Of a stretch of DNA of 64,000 bases, positions 39,753 to 48,325 are shown piece by piece. Under the pieces are notes generated by a model. That model searched no databases. It was not told the origin of the DNA and was given only the letters and a program-made list of their open reading frames with translations. The position numbers were made by a program, and so were the translations under genes. The DNA is from Amaricoccus macauensis_A. Lineage in GTDB: Bacteria; Pseudomonadota; Alphaproteobacteria; Rhodobacterales; Rhodobacteraceae. How positions within the stretch are numbered: the stretch's first letter is position 1; each line of letters starts with the position of its first letter. The stretch lies in the NCBI RefSeq assembly GCF_049800915.1, contig NZ_JBNAFY010000002.1, positions 310,001 through 374,000 on the forward strand, written 5' to 3'.

Positions 39753-41034
39753 ATCAAAGCCCCTGACACCTGAAGATGGCGGCGCTGTGACGGTAACACC
39801 TGTGCTTCGCTTTCCCGAGTTTCTCAACGCTGAAGGATGGAAAGAAACCCTCCTTCAGAAGATTGCTCGGCCCGTAAAAGAACGGGCGACGACTGAAGAC
39901 GCCGAGAACGTTCTGAGCCTGTCGGGGGAGCATGGCCTCGTACTGCAAAGTGACTACTTTGGCAAGAAGATCGCTGGCGACAGCACTGATCGTTATCTGA
40001 AGATTCGCAAAGATGACTTTGTCTACAACGACCGGATAACCAAGGCGTCAAGCTTTGGAACGATCAAGCGGCTGTCCAACTATGCTGGTGGGATTGTCTC
40101 GCCCATCTACAAATGCTTCCGCTTCCAGCCAAGTGAGAACCCGGTTTTCTGGGAATGTTATTTCGCGTCGGGAAGCCATGATCCAGCGCTGGGCAGGTTA
40201 GTAAACGAGGGCGCCCGAGCAGGCCGGTTCAATATCTCGGTAACTCAGTTCTTGTCGACAAACGCGTGGCGCGCAGACGGACCTGAACAACAAAAGATTG
40301 CCGACTGTCTGGCCTCGGTGGACGCGCTGATTGCCGCGCAGGGGCGTAAGGTGGAGTCGCTGAGGGCCCACAAGAATGGCCTGATGCAGCAGCTTTTCCC
40401 CCAGGAAGGCGAAACCCAACCCCGCCTCCGCTTTCCTGAGTTCGAAGGAGCGGGCGAGTGGGAGGAGAAATCGGTTGGTGACTTTGGTCAGGTAGTTACA
40501 GGAAGTACACCTAGCACGTCCGATCCAACCCTCTACGGCGGTGCCATTCCTTTCGTGTCGCCCGCCGACATTTCTGAGCTGCGGTATATTGATGCGACCA
40601 AGAAAACGCTGACTGAGGCAGGGTTTCAGAAATCTCGCCCAGTCAGGGCAGGTAGTGTTCTGTTCGTGTGTATCGGTTCCACGATTGGCAAGATCGCCCA
40701 GAACGTTCGAGACTGCGTTACGAACCAGCAAATCAATGCGGTCATACCTGACGCAATGCATTCGGATGAGTTTGTCTATTTCGCCTTGTCAAATGCCTCA
40801 GACCGCATCGCACTACTTGCCGGAAAGCAGGCTGTCCCGATTATTAACAAGTCTCTGTTCTCTGCAGTGCGGCTGCTAGTTCCAGATCTTGCAGAACAGC
40901 AGCGTATCGCGGAGTGCCTTTCCTCCCTCGACGACCTCATCGCCGCCGAAACACGCAAGCTCGACATGCTCGGGACCCACAAGAAAGGCCTGATGCAGCA
41001 GCTTTTCCCATCCATTGACGAGTCTCAATCGTGA
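39742..41034 (+). CDS. hsdS: Type I restriction specificity subunit
   Basis: 430 aa. There are two target-recognition domains (about 20-170 and 235-375), each followed by a conserved helical repeat: PEQQKIADCLASVDALIAAQ at 181-200 with HKNGLMQQLFP, and LAEQQRIAECLSSLDDLIAA at 383-402 with HKKGLMQQLFP. This repeat layout is typical of type IC HsdS. It sets the bipartite target of the methylase and nuclease. The start lies inside the hsdR end; the stop overlaps the GTG start of prrC by 4 nt. Confidence 0.95.
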   Translation: MSSKSKPLTPEDGGAVTVTPVLRFPEFLNAEGWKETLLQKIARPVKERATTEDAENVLSLSGEHGLVLQSDYFGKKIAGDSTDRYLKIRKDDFVYNDRITKASSFGTIKRLSNYAGGIVSPIYKCFRFQPSENPVFWECYFASGSHDPALGRLVNEGARAGRFNISVTQFLSTNAWRADGPEQQKIADCLASVDALIAAQGRKVESLRAHKNGLMQQLFPQEGETQPRLRFPEFEGAGEWEEKSVGDFGQVVTGSTPSTSDPTLYGGAIPFVSPADISELRYIDATKKTLTEAGFQKSRPVRAGSVLFVCIGSTIGKIAQNVRDCVTNQQINAVIPDAMHSDEFVYFALSNASDRIALLAGKQAVPIINKSLFSAVRLLVPDLAEQQRIAECLSSLDDLIAAETRKLDMLGTHKKGLMQQLFPSIDESQS

Positions 41035-42170
41035 ATCATTCTGAGATTGCCACCGCCCTCCGTGACGCAAGGGAAAAGATCGTCCTGGTCTATGCCTTCA
41101 ACGCAACCGGCAAGACGCGGCTCTCTGTTGCCTACAAGGATGAGACCAAGGACAATGAAGGCGCGCATTCAGGGGTGTACTACAACGCCTATAGCGAGGA
41201 TCTGTTCGTCTGGCAGAACGACCCCGAGAACGATGGAACGCCCATTCAGCTGGATGTCCGCAAGTGCAGCCTGAACAAGTTCCACAGCGCGCTGACCGAA
41301 GACAACGTGCGCGACAAGCTGAACCGCTTCAAGCCGGGCTATCGCTTTGAGTTTCTTTACTACGACGACCCACAGGATGGCATTAAAGCGGTGTCGTTCT
41401 TTCAGGAAGTGCCTGACCCCGGTGACGCCAACATCGTCACAAAAGTCCCCTTCAAGATTTCTCGCGGGGAAGAGCGGATTTTCGTCTGGTGCTTCTTTCT
41501 CGCGCTTTTCGAGGTGGATGGATGGGCAGACCAGCAGGCATCCCACTTCTTTATCGATGATCCGGTTTCCAGCCTGGATGATAATAACATCTTCATCACG
41601 GCTTCGACTCTGTTCGATCTGATCGAAGACCACTTCCAGAAGCGCAAGATCATCATCACGACGCATCACCTAGGGTTTTTTGCGATACTGGCGGACTGGC
41701 TGAAGAAAGGAGAGAAGGCTGACAAGTTCAAGAAGCATGCGAAAATCGGCATTCTAAGCGCGAAAAATGGTGAGCTAGCGTTGGAGAGCCCGAACAACGA
41801 CGTGTTGCTTTATCACTTGCGCCTTCTGCAACTGCTCGAACAAGCGTGGGCGGCAAATGAGGTAAGGGCATTTCACTTCGCGCTGCTTCGGCAGGTGCTG
41901 GAGAACGTGGCGTCCTTCCTGGGGGTTGGCCAGTTTGGTTATGTCCTGACAGAAATAGGCATCAGCGACCCCGAAGACACTGCGCGAGTAATCAACACGC
42001 TTTCCCATAAGAAGGTGTATTACTTCGAAAGTGAAATCCTAGAGAAGGACTCACGAGATATATTCGACAAGGTTTTCCTAGGCCTTAAGGGCAAGTACAA
42101 CTTTGTCCTTCATGCGCCAGCGCCCGCTCTAGCGCCTGTGGACGCCCCAGAGGAGGCACCCGCTCAATGA
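41031..42170 (+). CDS. prrC: PrrC-family anticodon nuclease
   Basis: 379 aa from a GTG at 41031, close to the 396 aa of E. coli PrrC. The N-terminal ABC-type ATPase has Walker A YAFNATGKTRLS (21-32), the PrrC-specific YYNAYSEDLFVWQND (50-64), signature-like SRGEE (144-148), Walker B FFIDDPVSSLDD (173-184) and ITTHH (209-213). The C-terminal nuclease has Arg287 and Glu291 in FALLRQVLENVASFLG and His326 in RVINTLSH, aligning with the catalytic Arg320-Glu324-His356 of E. coli PrrC. Known PrrC cleaves the anticodon loop of tRNA-Lys when a phage disables the associated type IC system. ATGA-type overlaps join it to hsdS and hsdM. Confidence 0.9.
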   Translation: MNHSEIATALRDAREKIVLVYAFNATGKTRLSVAYKDETKDNEGAHSGVYYNAYSEDLFVWQNDPENDGTPIQLDVRKCSLNKFHSALTEDNVRDKLNRFKPGYRFEFLYYDDPQDGIKAVSFFQEVPDPGDANIVTKVPFKISRGEERIFVWCFFLALFEVDGWADQQASHFFIDDPVSSLDDNNIFITASTLFDLIEDHFQKRKIIITTHHLGFFAILADWLKKGEKADKFKKHAKIGILSAKNGELALESPNNDVLLYHLRLLQLLEQAWAANEVRAFHFALLRQVLENVASFLGVGQFGYVLTEIGISDPEDTARVINTLSHKKVYYFESEILEKDSRDIFDKVFLGLKGKYNFVLHAPAPALAPVDAPEEAPAQ

Positions 42171-43906
42171 ATGACCAGATCCAAAAGCAGCTGGGCAAGA
42201 CGCTCTGGAACATTGCAGACACGCTGCGTGGGGCAATGAACGCGGACGACTTCCGTGATTACATGCTGTCCTTCCTGTTTTTGCGCTACCTCTCGGACAA
42301 CTACGAGGCGGCTGCGAAGCGCGAACTGGGTGGTGATTACCCAAGCGATACCGACGTTGCCGCTTACCGAGCGCGGGTTTCGGCCCTGAGGGCCGAAGCA
42401 GCTGAGAAGGCTGCGAAAGCTCAGCAGAGCGCGCTAAGCATCGAAGAAATACCACTGGATGTTGCAGATCCGAGGCAGTCGGACATCGCAACTCCATTGC
42501 AGCTCTGGTATCGGTGTAATCCAGACGATGTCGCTGAATTTGAAAAGCAGATGCGCCGCAAGGTGCACTATGTAATCCAGCCACCCTATCTGTGGAACAA
42601 CATTGCCGACCTTGCTCGTAGACAAAGCGATGAGCTACTGCTGACGCTAGACAGAGGTTTCAAGTATATTGAAACCGAGTCCTTCCAGAGCACGTTCGGT
42701 GGTCTGTTTTCCGAGATCAACCTCTACTCGGAAAAGCTGGGCAAGACGCAGGCGGACAAAAACAAGAAGCTGTGTTCGATCATCGCCGAGATCGCCCGCG
42801 GGTTGGCCGAGTTCTCGTCCGAGGTGGATTATCTTGGCGATGCCTATGAGTACTTGATCGGACAGTTCGCCGCCGGTTCGGGCAAGAAGGCGGGCGAGTT
42901 CTACACCCCGCAGCAGATTTCTGACATCCTGTCGGCGATCGTGACCCTAGACAGCCAGGAACCCGCGACAGGCCAGAAAGATCGTTTGGCGAGCGTTTTG
43001 GACTTTGCTTGCGGATCGGGCTCGCTCTTGCTGAACGTTCGCAAGCGGATGGGCGCGCACGGTATTGGCAAAATATTCGGTCAGGAAAGCAACATCACAA
43101 CCTACAACCTCGCCCGCATGAACATGCTGCTGCATGGGGTGAAGGACACCGAATTTGAAATCTACCACGGCGATACTCTGGCCAATGATTGGGATATCCT
43201 GCGCGAGCTGAACCCCGCCAAGAAGCCCTCCTTCGATGCCGTGGTGGCAAACCCGCCGTTCAGTTTCCGCTGGGAGCCGATCGAAGCGATGGGCGACGAT
43301 GTGCGGTTCAAGAACTACGGTCTTGCGCCCAAGTCGGCCGCTGACTTCGCCTTCCTCTTGCACGGGTTTCACTATCTGAAAGATGAGGGCGTAATGGCCA
43401 TCATACTCCCTCACGGCGTGCTCTTCCGGGGTGGGGCAGAGGAGCGCATCCGGACGAAGCTGTTGAAGGACGGTCACATCGACACGGTAATCGGCCTGCC
43501 AGCGAACCTATTCTACTCGACCGGCATCCCGGTCTGCATTCTCGTCCTGAAGAAGTGCAAAAAGCCGGATGACGTCCTGTTCATCAACGCGGCGGAGCAC
43601 TTTGCAAAGGGCAAGCGTCAGAACCAGCTGACGGACGAGCACATCGGCAAGATCATTGAAACGTACCAGTTCCGCAAGGAAGAGGAACGCTACTCAAAAC
43701 GCGTGAGCATGGAGCGCATCGCTGAAGAGGGCTACAACCTCAACATCTCCCGATACATCAGCAACGTCGTTGACGAGGTAGAGATCGATTTGGGCTCTAC
43801 GCAGAAGGACTTGGTCGACATCGGAAAACAGATCCGAGAGGCAACATCGAGACACAACTCGTTCCTGAAAGAACTCGGCCTATCCCTTTTGCCAGGGTCC
43901 GACTGA
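42167..43906 (+). CDS. hsdM: Type I restriction methyltransferase subunit
   Basis: 579 aa. An N-terminal helical domain (KTLWNIADTLRGAMNADDFRDYMLSFLFLRYLSD) precedes the adenine methyltransferase, with SAM motif VLDFACGSGSLLL at 277-289 and catalytic NPPF at 362-365. DVAEFEKQMRRKVHYVIQPPYLW and the FKYIETESFQSTFGGLFSEINL block are characteristic of type IC HsdM. It is somewhat longer than the usual 500-odd residues because of an Ala/Arg/Glu-rich stretch near 60-100. It is last in the operon, although in many hsd operons the M gene comes first. Confidence 0.95.
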   Translation: MNDQIQKQLGKTLWNIADTLRGAMNADDFRDYMLSFLFLRYLSDNYEAAAKRELGGDYPSDTDVAAYRARVSALRAEAAEKAAKAQQSALSIEEIPLDVADPRQSDIATPLQLWYRCNPDDVAEFEKQMRRKVHYVIQPPYLWNNIADLARRQSDELLLTLDRGFKYIETESFQSTFGGLFSEINLYSEKLGKTQADKNKKLCSIIAEIARGLAEFSSEVDYLGDAYEYLIGQFAAGSGKKAGEFYTPQQISDILSAIVTLDSQEPATGQKDRLASVLDFACGSGSLLLNVRKRMGAHGIGKIFGQESNITTYNLARMNMLLHGVKDTEFEIYHGDTLANDWDILRELNPAKKPSFDAVVANPPFSFRWEPIEAMGDDVRFKNYGLAPKSAADFAFLLHGFHYLKDEGVMAIILPHGVLFRGGAEERIRTKLLKDGHIDTVIGLPANLFYSTGIPVCILVLKKCKKPDDVLFINAAEHFAKGKRQNQLTDEHIGKIIETYQFRKEEERYSKRVSMERIAEEGYNLNISRYISNVVDEVEIDLGSTQKDLVDIGKQIREATSRHNSFLKELGLSLLPGSD

Positions 43907-44185
43907 TACTTCGACTATGCATAGCTTCGATATATGTTCCATTTCGCAAATGCGACTGGCATCGAAGTGTTCAAGGCGACCACGGAAAAACATCGCAATG
44001 CCAGATGCTTACAACCTATTCACCAAACCGCCGCAGTCATGAGGTCCGGAGAGTATTGGCCCCGAGAGACCGCATCCGTGCCACCATGTGGCCGAGGCGG
44101 TGCTCAGCCCCGCTCGCATAACCCGCGAAAACAACAAGAAAATCCGAGTGCGGCCGGATCGGGAGAACGCTTTCGCGAGGGCAAG

Positions 44186-44275
44186 TGGCGGAGCGGGTGG
44201 GATTCGAACCCACGGTACGCTTTCACGCACGGTGGTTTTCAAGACCACTGCCTTCAACCGCTCGGCCACCGCTCC
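44186..44275 (-). tRNA. tRNA-Ser (anticodon UGA)
   Basis: A 90-nt cloverleaf with acceptor GGAGCGG pairing CCGCTCC, discriminator G and encoded CCA (44188-44186). The anticodon loop CTTGAAA (anticodon TGA at 44241-44239) sits on a GTGGT/ACCAC stem. A long variable arm marks class II (Ser), and the T-loop is GGTTCGAATCC. The 3' end faces the restriction island, which makes it a candidate integration site. The 279 nt between hsdM and the tRNA hold no gene that I can support. Confidence 0.95.
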
Positions 44276-44393
44276 GTCGGGCGGGTAAAGCACGAAACGA
44301 GGGGCGAGTTCAATTTCAAATATTCACCTCACGCACCGAACATATGGTGAACGAAGGCTTTCCTTTCCCTCGCCACCCGGCTAGTTTCTCTCC

Positions 44394-46763
44394 ATGAGCA
44401 TCTGGCAGGAAGACGAGGCGGAGGCATTCGAAGCGGCGGCGAGGCCGCTCTCGCAGCGTGCCATGGCGGCGCGGCCGGCACCCTATCTCGATGCGCTCAA
44501 TCCCGACCAGCGCGCGGCAGTGGAGGCGCTCGACGGTCCTGTGCTCGTCCTTGCGGGGGCAGGCACGGGCAAGACACGGGCGCTCACGGCGCGAATCGCG
44601 CATCTTCTGAACACGGGGCGGGCGCGTCCCAACGAGATTCTTGCGGTGACCTTCACCAACAAGGCTGCGCGCGAGATGAAGGTGCGCATCGGTCAGCTTG
44701 TGGGCGGCGTGATCGAGGGAATGCCCTGGCTTGGCACCTTCCATGCGCTGTCGGTCAAGTTGCTCCGTCGGCATGCGGAACTCGCCGGGCTGAAGTCGAA
44801 TTTCACCATTCTCGATACGGACGATCAGATCCGTCTCCTGAAACAGCTCATCGAGGCGGAGAATATCGACGCCAAGCGTTGGCCGCCGCGTCTTCTGGCG
44901 AGCCTCATCGACGGCTGGAAGAACCGCGCCCTTCGGCCCGACAAGGTTCCGGCGTCCGAGGCGAGTGCGTTCAACCACCGTGGCGCCGAGCTTTACGCGA
45001 TGTATCAGGAACGGCTGAAGACACTGAACGCCTGCGATTTCGGCGACCTTCTCCTGCATGTGGTGGGCATATTCCAGGCGCACCCGGACATCCTGGAGAA
45101 GTATCAGCGATGGTTCCGATACGTTCTGGTCGACGAGTATCAGGACACCAATGTCGCGCAGTATCTCTGGCTTCGGTTACTGGCTGGGGGCCACAAGAAC
45201 ATTTGCTGCGTAGGCGACGATGACCAGTCGATCTATGGCTGGCGCGGTGCCGAGGTGGGCAATATCCTGCGTTTCGAGAAGGATTTCCCGGGCGCGAAGG
45301 TCGTGCGACTCGAACAGAATTACCGCTCGACGCCGCATATTCTCGGGGCGGCATCTGGAGTGATCTCCACGAACGAGGGCCGGCTAGGCAAGACGCTCTG
45401 GACCGAGCTCGACCAGGGCGAGCGGGTGCGGCTCATCGGGCACTGGGACGGGGAGGAAGAAGCGCGCTGGATCGGCGAGGAAATCGAGGCGCTCGAGAAG
45501 GGCCCGCGTGGGAAAGATCCATTCTCGCCCGACCAGATCGCCATTCTCGTGCGCGCGTCCTACCAGATGCGCGCGTTCGAAGATCGCTTCCTGACGATCG
45601 GGCTGCCCTACAGCGTGATCGGTGGTCCGCGCTTCTACGAACGTGCCGAGATTCGCGATGCAATGGCCTATTTCCGCGTCGCCGTGAGCCCGGATGACGG
45701 GTTGGCGCTCGAACGGGTCATCAACAAGCCGAAACGCGGACTGGGTGACAAGGCTGTGCAGGAGGTGACGCGTGTCTCGCGGGAAGGGGGCATGTCCCTG
45801 CTCGACGCGGCGCGGAAGCTGGTGGGCGAAGGCGGCCTCACCGCACGCGCGCGCAACTCCCTGGGCAAGGTCGTCGCGGATTTCGATCGCTGGCATGAAC
45901 TGGTGCTTGCGGGTGAGATTGGCCATGTGGAGATTGCCGAGCAGATCCTCGACGAAAGCGGTTATACCGACATGTGGCGAGCCGACAAATCGCCGGATGC
46001 GGCTGGGCGGCTGGAGAACCTCAAGGAGCTGGTGAAGGCGCTTGGCGAATTCGAGAACCTGCAGGGCTTCCTCGAGCATGTGAGCCTCGTGATGGACAAC
46101 GAGCAGGATGATGGCTCGGAGAAGGTCTCGATCATGACGCTTCACGCGGCAAAGGGGCTCGAATTTCCGTGTGTTTTCCTGCCCGGTTGGGAGGATGGGC
46201 TGTTTCCGTCCCAACGCTCCATGGATGAAAGCGGGCTGAAAGGGCTCGAGGAGGAGCGGCGGCTTGCGTATGTGGGCATCACGCGGGCCGAACGGCTTTG
46301 CACGATTTCCTTTGCGGCAAACCGAAGGGTTTATAACCAGTGGCAGTCGCAGCTGCCCTCGCGTTTCGTGGACGAACTGCCGAGCGAACACGTGGAAGTT
46401 CTGACGCCACCGGGGCTCTATGGCGGCGGGATTGGATCGGGCTCGGCGATCCGGGAGGATGTGCGCGAAGAACTCGGGCTCAAGGCCTCCAGGGCGGATG
46501 TCTACAACTCGCCGGGCTGGAAGCGGATGCAGAACCGGTCGGGCAATCGCCCGGTTTCACAGCCGAAGGAAGCGCGCAACATGGTCATCGACGCCGAGGC
46601 GGTGTCGGGGTTCGAGGTTGGGGTGCGGGTTTTTCACCAGAAATTCGGCTATGGCGTCGTGGAGGCGATCGAGGGGGACAAGCTCGCGATAGCGTTCGAG
46701 AAGGCGGGCAAAAAGAATGTCGTTGCCCGCTTCGTGACAGCGGCAGACGATATCCCGTTCTGA
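44394..46763 (+). CDS. ATP-dependent DNA helicase, UvrD/PcrA type
   Basis: 789 aa. SF1A helicase motifs: Q-motif LNPDQRAAVEA, Walker A LAGAGTGKTRAL (53-64), EILAVTFTNKAAREM, VDEYQDTN, GDDDQSIYGWRGAE, LEQNYRST, SIMTLHAAKGLEFPCVFLPGWEDGLFP and RRLAYVGITRA. A C-terminal tail (FEVGVRVFHQKFGYGVVEAIEGDKLAIAFEKAGKK) is the KOW-like end typical of PcrA/UvrD. It functions in nucleotide-excision and mismatch repair and removal of stalled RNA polymerase. The start follows the tRNA by about 120 nt; this is core chromosome. Confidence 0.93.
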   Translation: MSIWQEDEAEAFEAAARPLSQRAMAARPAPYLDALNPDQRAAVEALDGPVLVLAGAGTGKTRALTARIAHLLNTGRARPNEILAVTFTNKAAREMKVRIGQLVGGVIEGMPWLGTFHALSVKLLRRHAELAGLKSNFTILDTDDQIRLLKQLIEAENIDAKRWPPRLLASLIDGWKNRALRPDKVPASEASAFNHRGAELYAMYQERLKTLNACDFGDLLLHVVGIFQAHPDILEKYQRWFRYVLVDEYQDTNVAQYLWLRLLAGGHKNICCVGDDDQSIYGWRGAEVGNILRFEKDFPGAKVVRLEQNYRSTPHILGAASGVISTNEGRLGKTLWTELDQGERVRLIGHWDGEEEARWIGEEIEALEKGPRGKDPFSPDQIAILVRASYQMRAFEDRFLTIGLPYSVIGGPRFYERAEIRDAMAYFRVAVSPDDGLALERVINKPKRGLGDKAVQEVTRVSREGGMSLLDAARKLVGEGGLTARARNSLGKVVADFDRWHELVLAGEIGHVEIAEQILDESGYTDMWRADKSPDAAGRLENLKELVKALGEFENLQGFLEHVSLVMDNEQDDGSEKVSIMTLHAAKGLEFPCVFLPGWEDGLFPSQRSMDESGLKGLEEERRLAYVGITRAERLCTISFAANRRVYNQWQSQLPSRFVDELPSEHVEVLTPPGLYGGGIGSGSAIREDVREELGLKASRADVYNSPGWKRMQNRSGNRPVSQPKEARNMVIDAEAVSGFEVGVRVFHQKFGYGVVEAIEGDKLAIAFEKAGKKNVVARFVTAADDIPF

Positions 46764-46856
46764 TTGCAGGGAAAATTCCGCGCTTTCGAAACTCGGGGGT
46801 GGCTTGGCCGAGCTCCGGATGGATGTCGGTTGGGACGACCTCTCAGCAGAATTTCC

Positions 46857-47080
46857 GGGTCCTCGCGCGATATGGAAACGATATGGAATCCGTATGGTTT
46901 CGATATGGCAAGAAGTATGGATTTGGGGCTGCGCCGAGGGTTCGGGCGGTTTGCCGGGGGCAAAGGTTAACGACGAGGGGGCGGGAGGGTCCGCTTCAAA
47001 CCGATCCGATTGAGAAGGCCCTGAAGGGGAAATTTGGGGCCTGTCCGCGATATGGAAATGGGTTGGTTCTTGGTATGGTT
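46857..47080. repeat. CGATATGG repeat stretch after uvrD
   Basis: The 382-nt gap 46764-47145 has no gene that I can support. CGATATGG occurs at 46868, 46879, 46901 and 47048, with GTATGG variants at 46892, 46915 and 47073. Two blocks of about 43 nt (around 46858-46900 and 47036-47078) align with each other. The origin is unknown; it may be degraded mobile or repeat-family sequence. Confidence 0.5.
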
Positions 47081-47145
47081 CTAGAGCTTCGCCTTGGTCG
47101 AGAAGTTCACCGAGAATACGGTAGCTGGCTGATCAGTCGAAAGGT

Positions 47146-47943
47146 TTAGCGCATCTTCCTTCTTACATCTTCTGAGAGCAATCGAAGTTTCAAATCTTTA
47201 CCTTCCATGTGATGCAAAAATATTCTTGTGCCATCATACTTGATTGCAAAAAAATATCTATATGAGGGAGAGTCTTTGAGGTATATATCTACAACTATAA
47301 TGTTGTCTTCGTTTGTATATGACTTTCCCGAAATCGCGCCTAGGAAACTTCTATTTTTCACCATAAATACATGATGGTCCATAGCAAGATTAGTGACTGC
47401 GTATTTGATGTAGTCATCTGATACCATATGCTCCTCGAAACCGGCTGGAGTTCCTAAAATCTCCTTTGAACAATACGAGCCGATATAGCAGTTGAGGGAG
47501 TCTGCGTGATGCAGGCTCTTGTCATCTCCCAAGCCAAATACCTCTGGTTCATACTCTTTAAAAAAAGAATGTATCTTAATCTTTATTTCGTACAGCGTCT
47601 TCTTTTTGTTTGAGCAGTTTCTGAATACAGCGTAGTATTGGTTCTCGTATATATTTTCATCTTGATTTCTGCACGGTTTGCTTATTATTCTTATACCAGA
47701 AAACTCAACATCTTGGGGAGATATAAAGCGTTCGACGAATGGTTTGATCTCTTTCCATGCGAACCATGCTAACAACAGGACGATGATGATCCATGCAAGT
47801 TCAGGCTGGTGAAGCATGGCAAGACCCTTCTGCCATGGCCCGGTTGCGTCCTGCCAATTTGAAATATCGTCTGGCGCATAAAAGATGCCAAGCCCAACCA
47901 AAAATAGCGAAATGATCGCCCAAAATTTTCTCAAAACCCACAT
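47146..47943 (-). CDS. AT-rich two-helix membrane protein of unknown function
   Basis: A 265-aa protein. A first hydrophobic segment spans residues 7-23 (FWAIISLFLVGLGIFYA), and a second around 47-65 (PELAWIIIVLLLAWFAWKEIK). A cytoplasmic or periplasmic beta-rich domain follows (VEFSGIRIISKPCRNQDENIYENQYYAVFRNCSNKKKTLYEIKIKIHSFF ...). The gene is strikingly AT-rich against the core genes on both sides, a sign of transfer. No defence or transport motif was recognised. The next gene downstream on its strand is far away. Confidence 0.7.
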   Translation of the reverse strand: MWVLRKFWAIISLFLVGLGIFYAPDDISNWQDATGPWQKGLAMLHQPELAWIIIVLLLAWFAWKEIKPFVERFISPQDVEFSGIRIISKPCRNQDENIYENQYYAVFRNCSNKKKTLYEIKIKIHSFFKEYEPEVFGLGDDKSLHHADSLNCYIGSYCSKEILGTPAGFEEHMVSDDYIKYAVTNLAMDHHVFMVKNRSFLGAISGKSYTNEDNIIVVDIYLKDSPSYRYFFAIKYDGTRIFLHHMEGKDLKLRLLSEDVRRKMR

Positions 47944-48325
47944 GCCACTATGATGGCTTTAGTCGGAAAAATTGTGAAGTCGATTTCCATTTTTTGTAGA
48001 GTTTGCCTCGCGCCATATTGCCTGTTCTGCATAAGGTTGTGGTCACGTATACCTGTGGGCTTTGTGTCGCATAAGTATGACTACGGGGCCTAGCCGAGGC
48101 TTCGGACGTCTTGGTTGGGGAAAGGGCTGACGGCAAAGGGCAGGAGCCGGACACTTCGGCCTGATGCACAGGTTGCGATCGCCCTCTCGTGAACCTCGGG
48201 GCTTTTCAATTCCGCCGGTGCGTGCGACGAGGGGGCGGACAGGGCCGCGCATTCATTGGCCGCGGCGGACGGATAGCGATGTTGCCTGATTGCCAGCCGG
48301 CGTTCCCGGCCCCCGTGACACGATC
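47944..48325. other. Intergenic, no gene seen
   Basis: 382 nt between the divergent AT-rich gene and the membrane protein at 48326. There are only short ORFs without features. It should include both promoters. Composition shifts from AT-rich to GC-rich around 48080, which may mark the edge of the acquired segment. Confidence 0.5.

Noticed and set aside
46340..47149. Plus-strand ORF running from uvrD into the repeat stretch
   Set aside because: Mostly a frame shadow of uvrD followed by repeat sequence; no independent start or domain.
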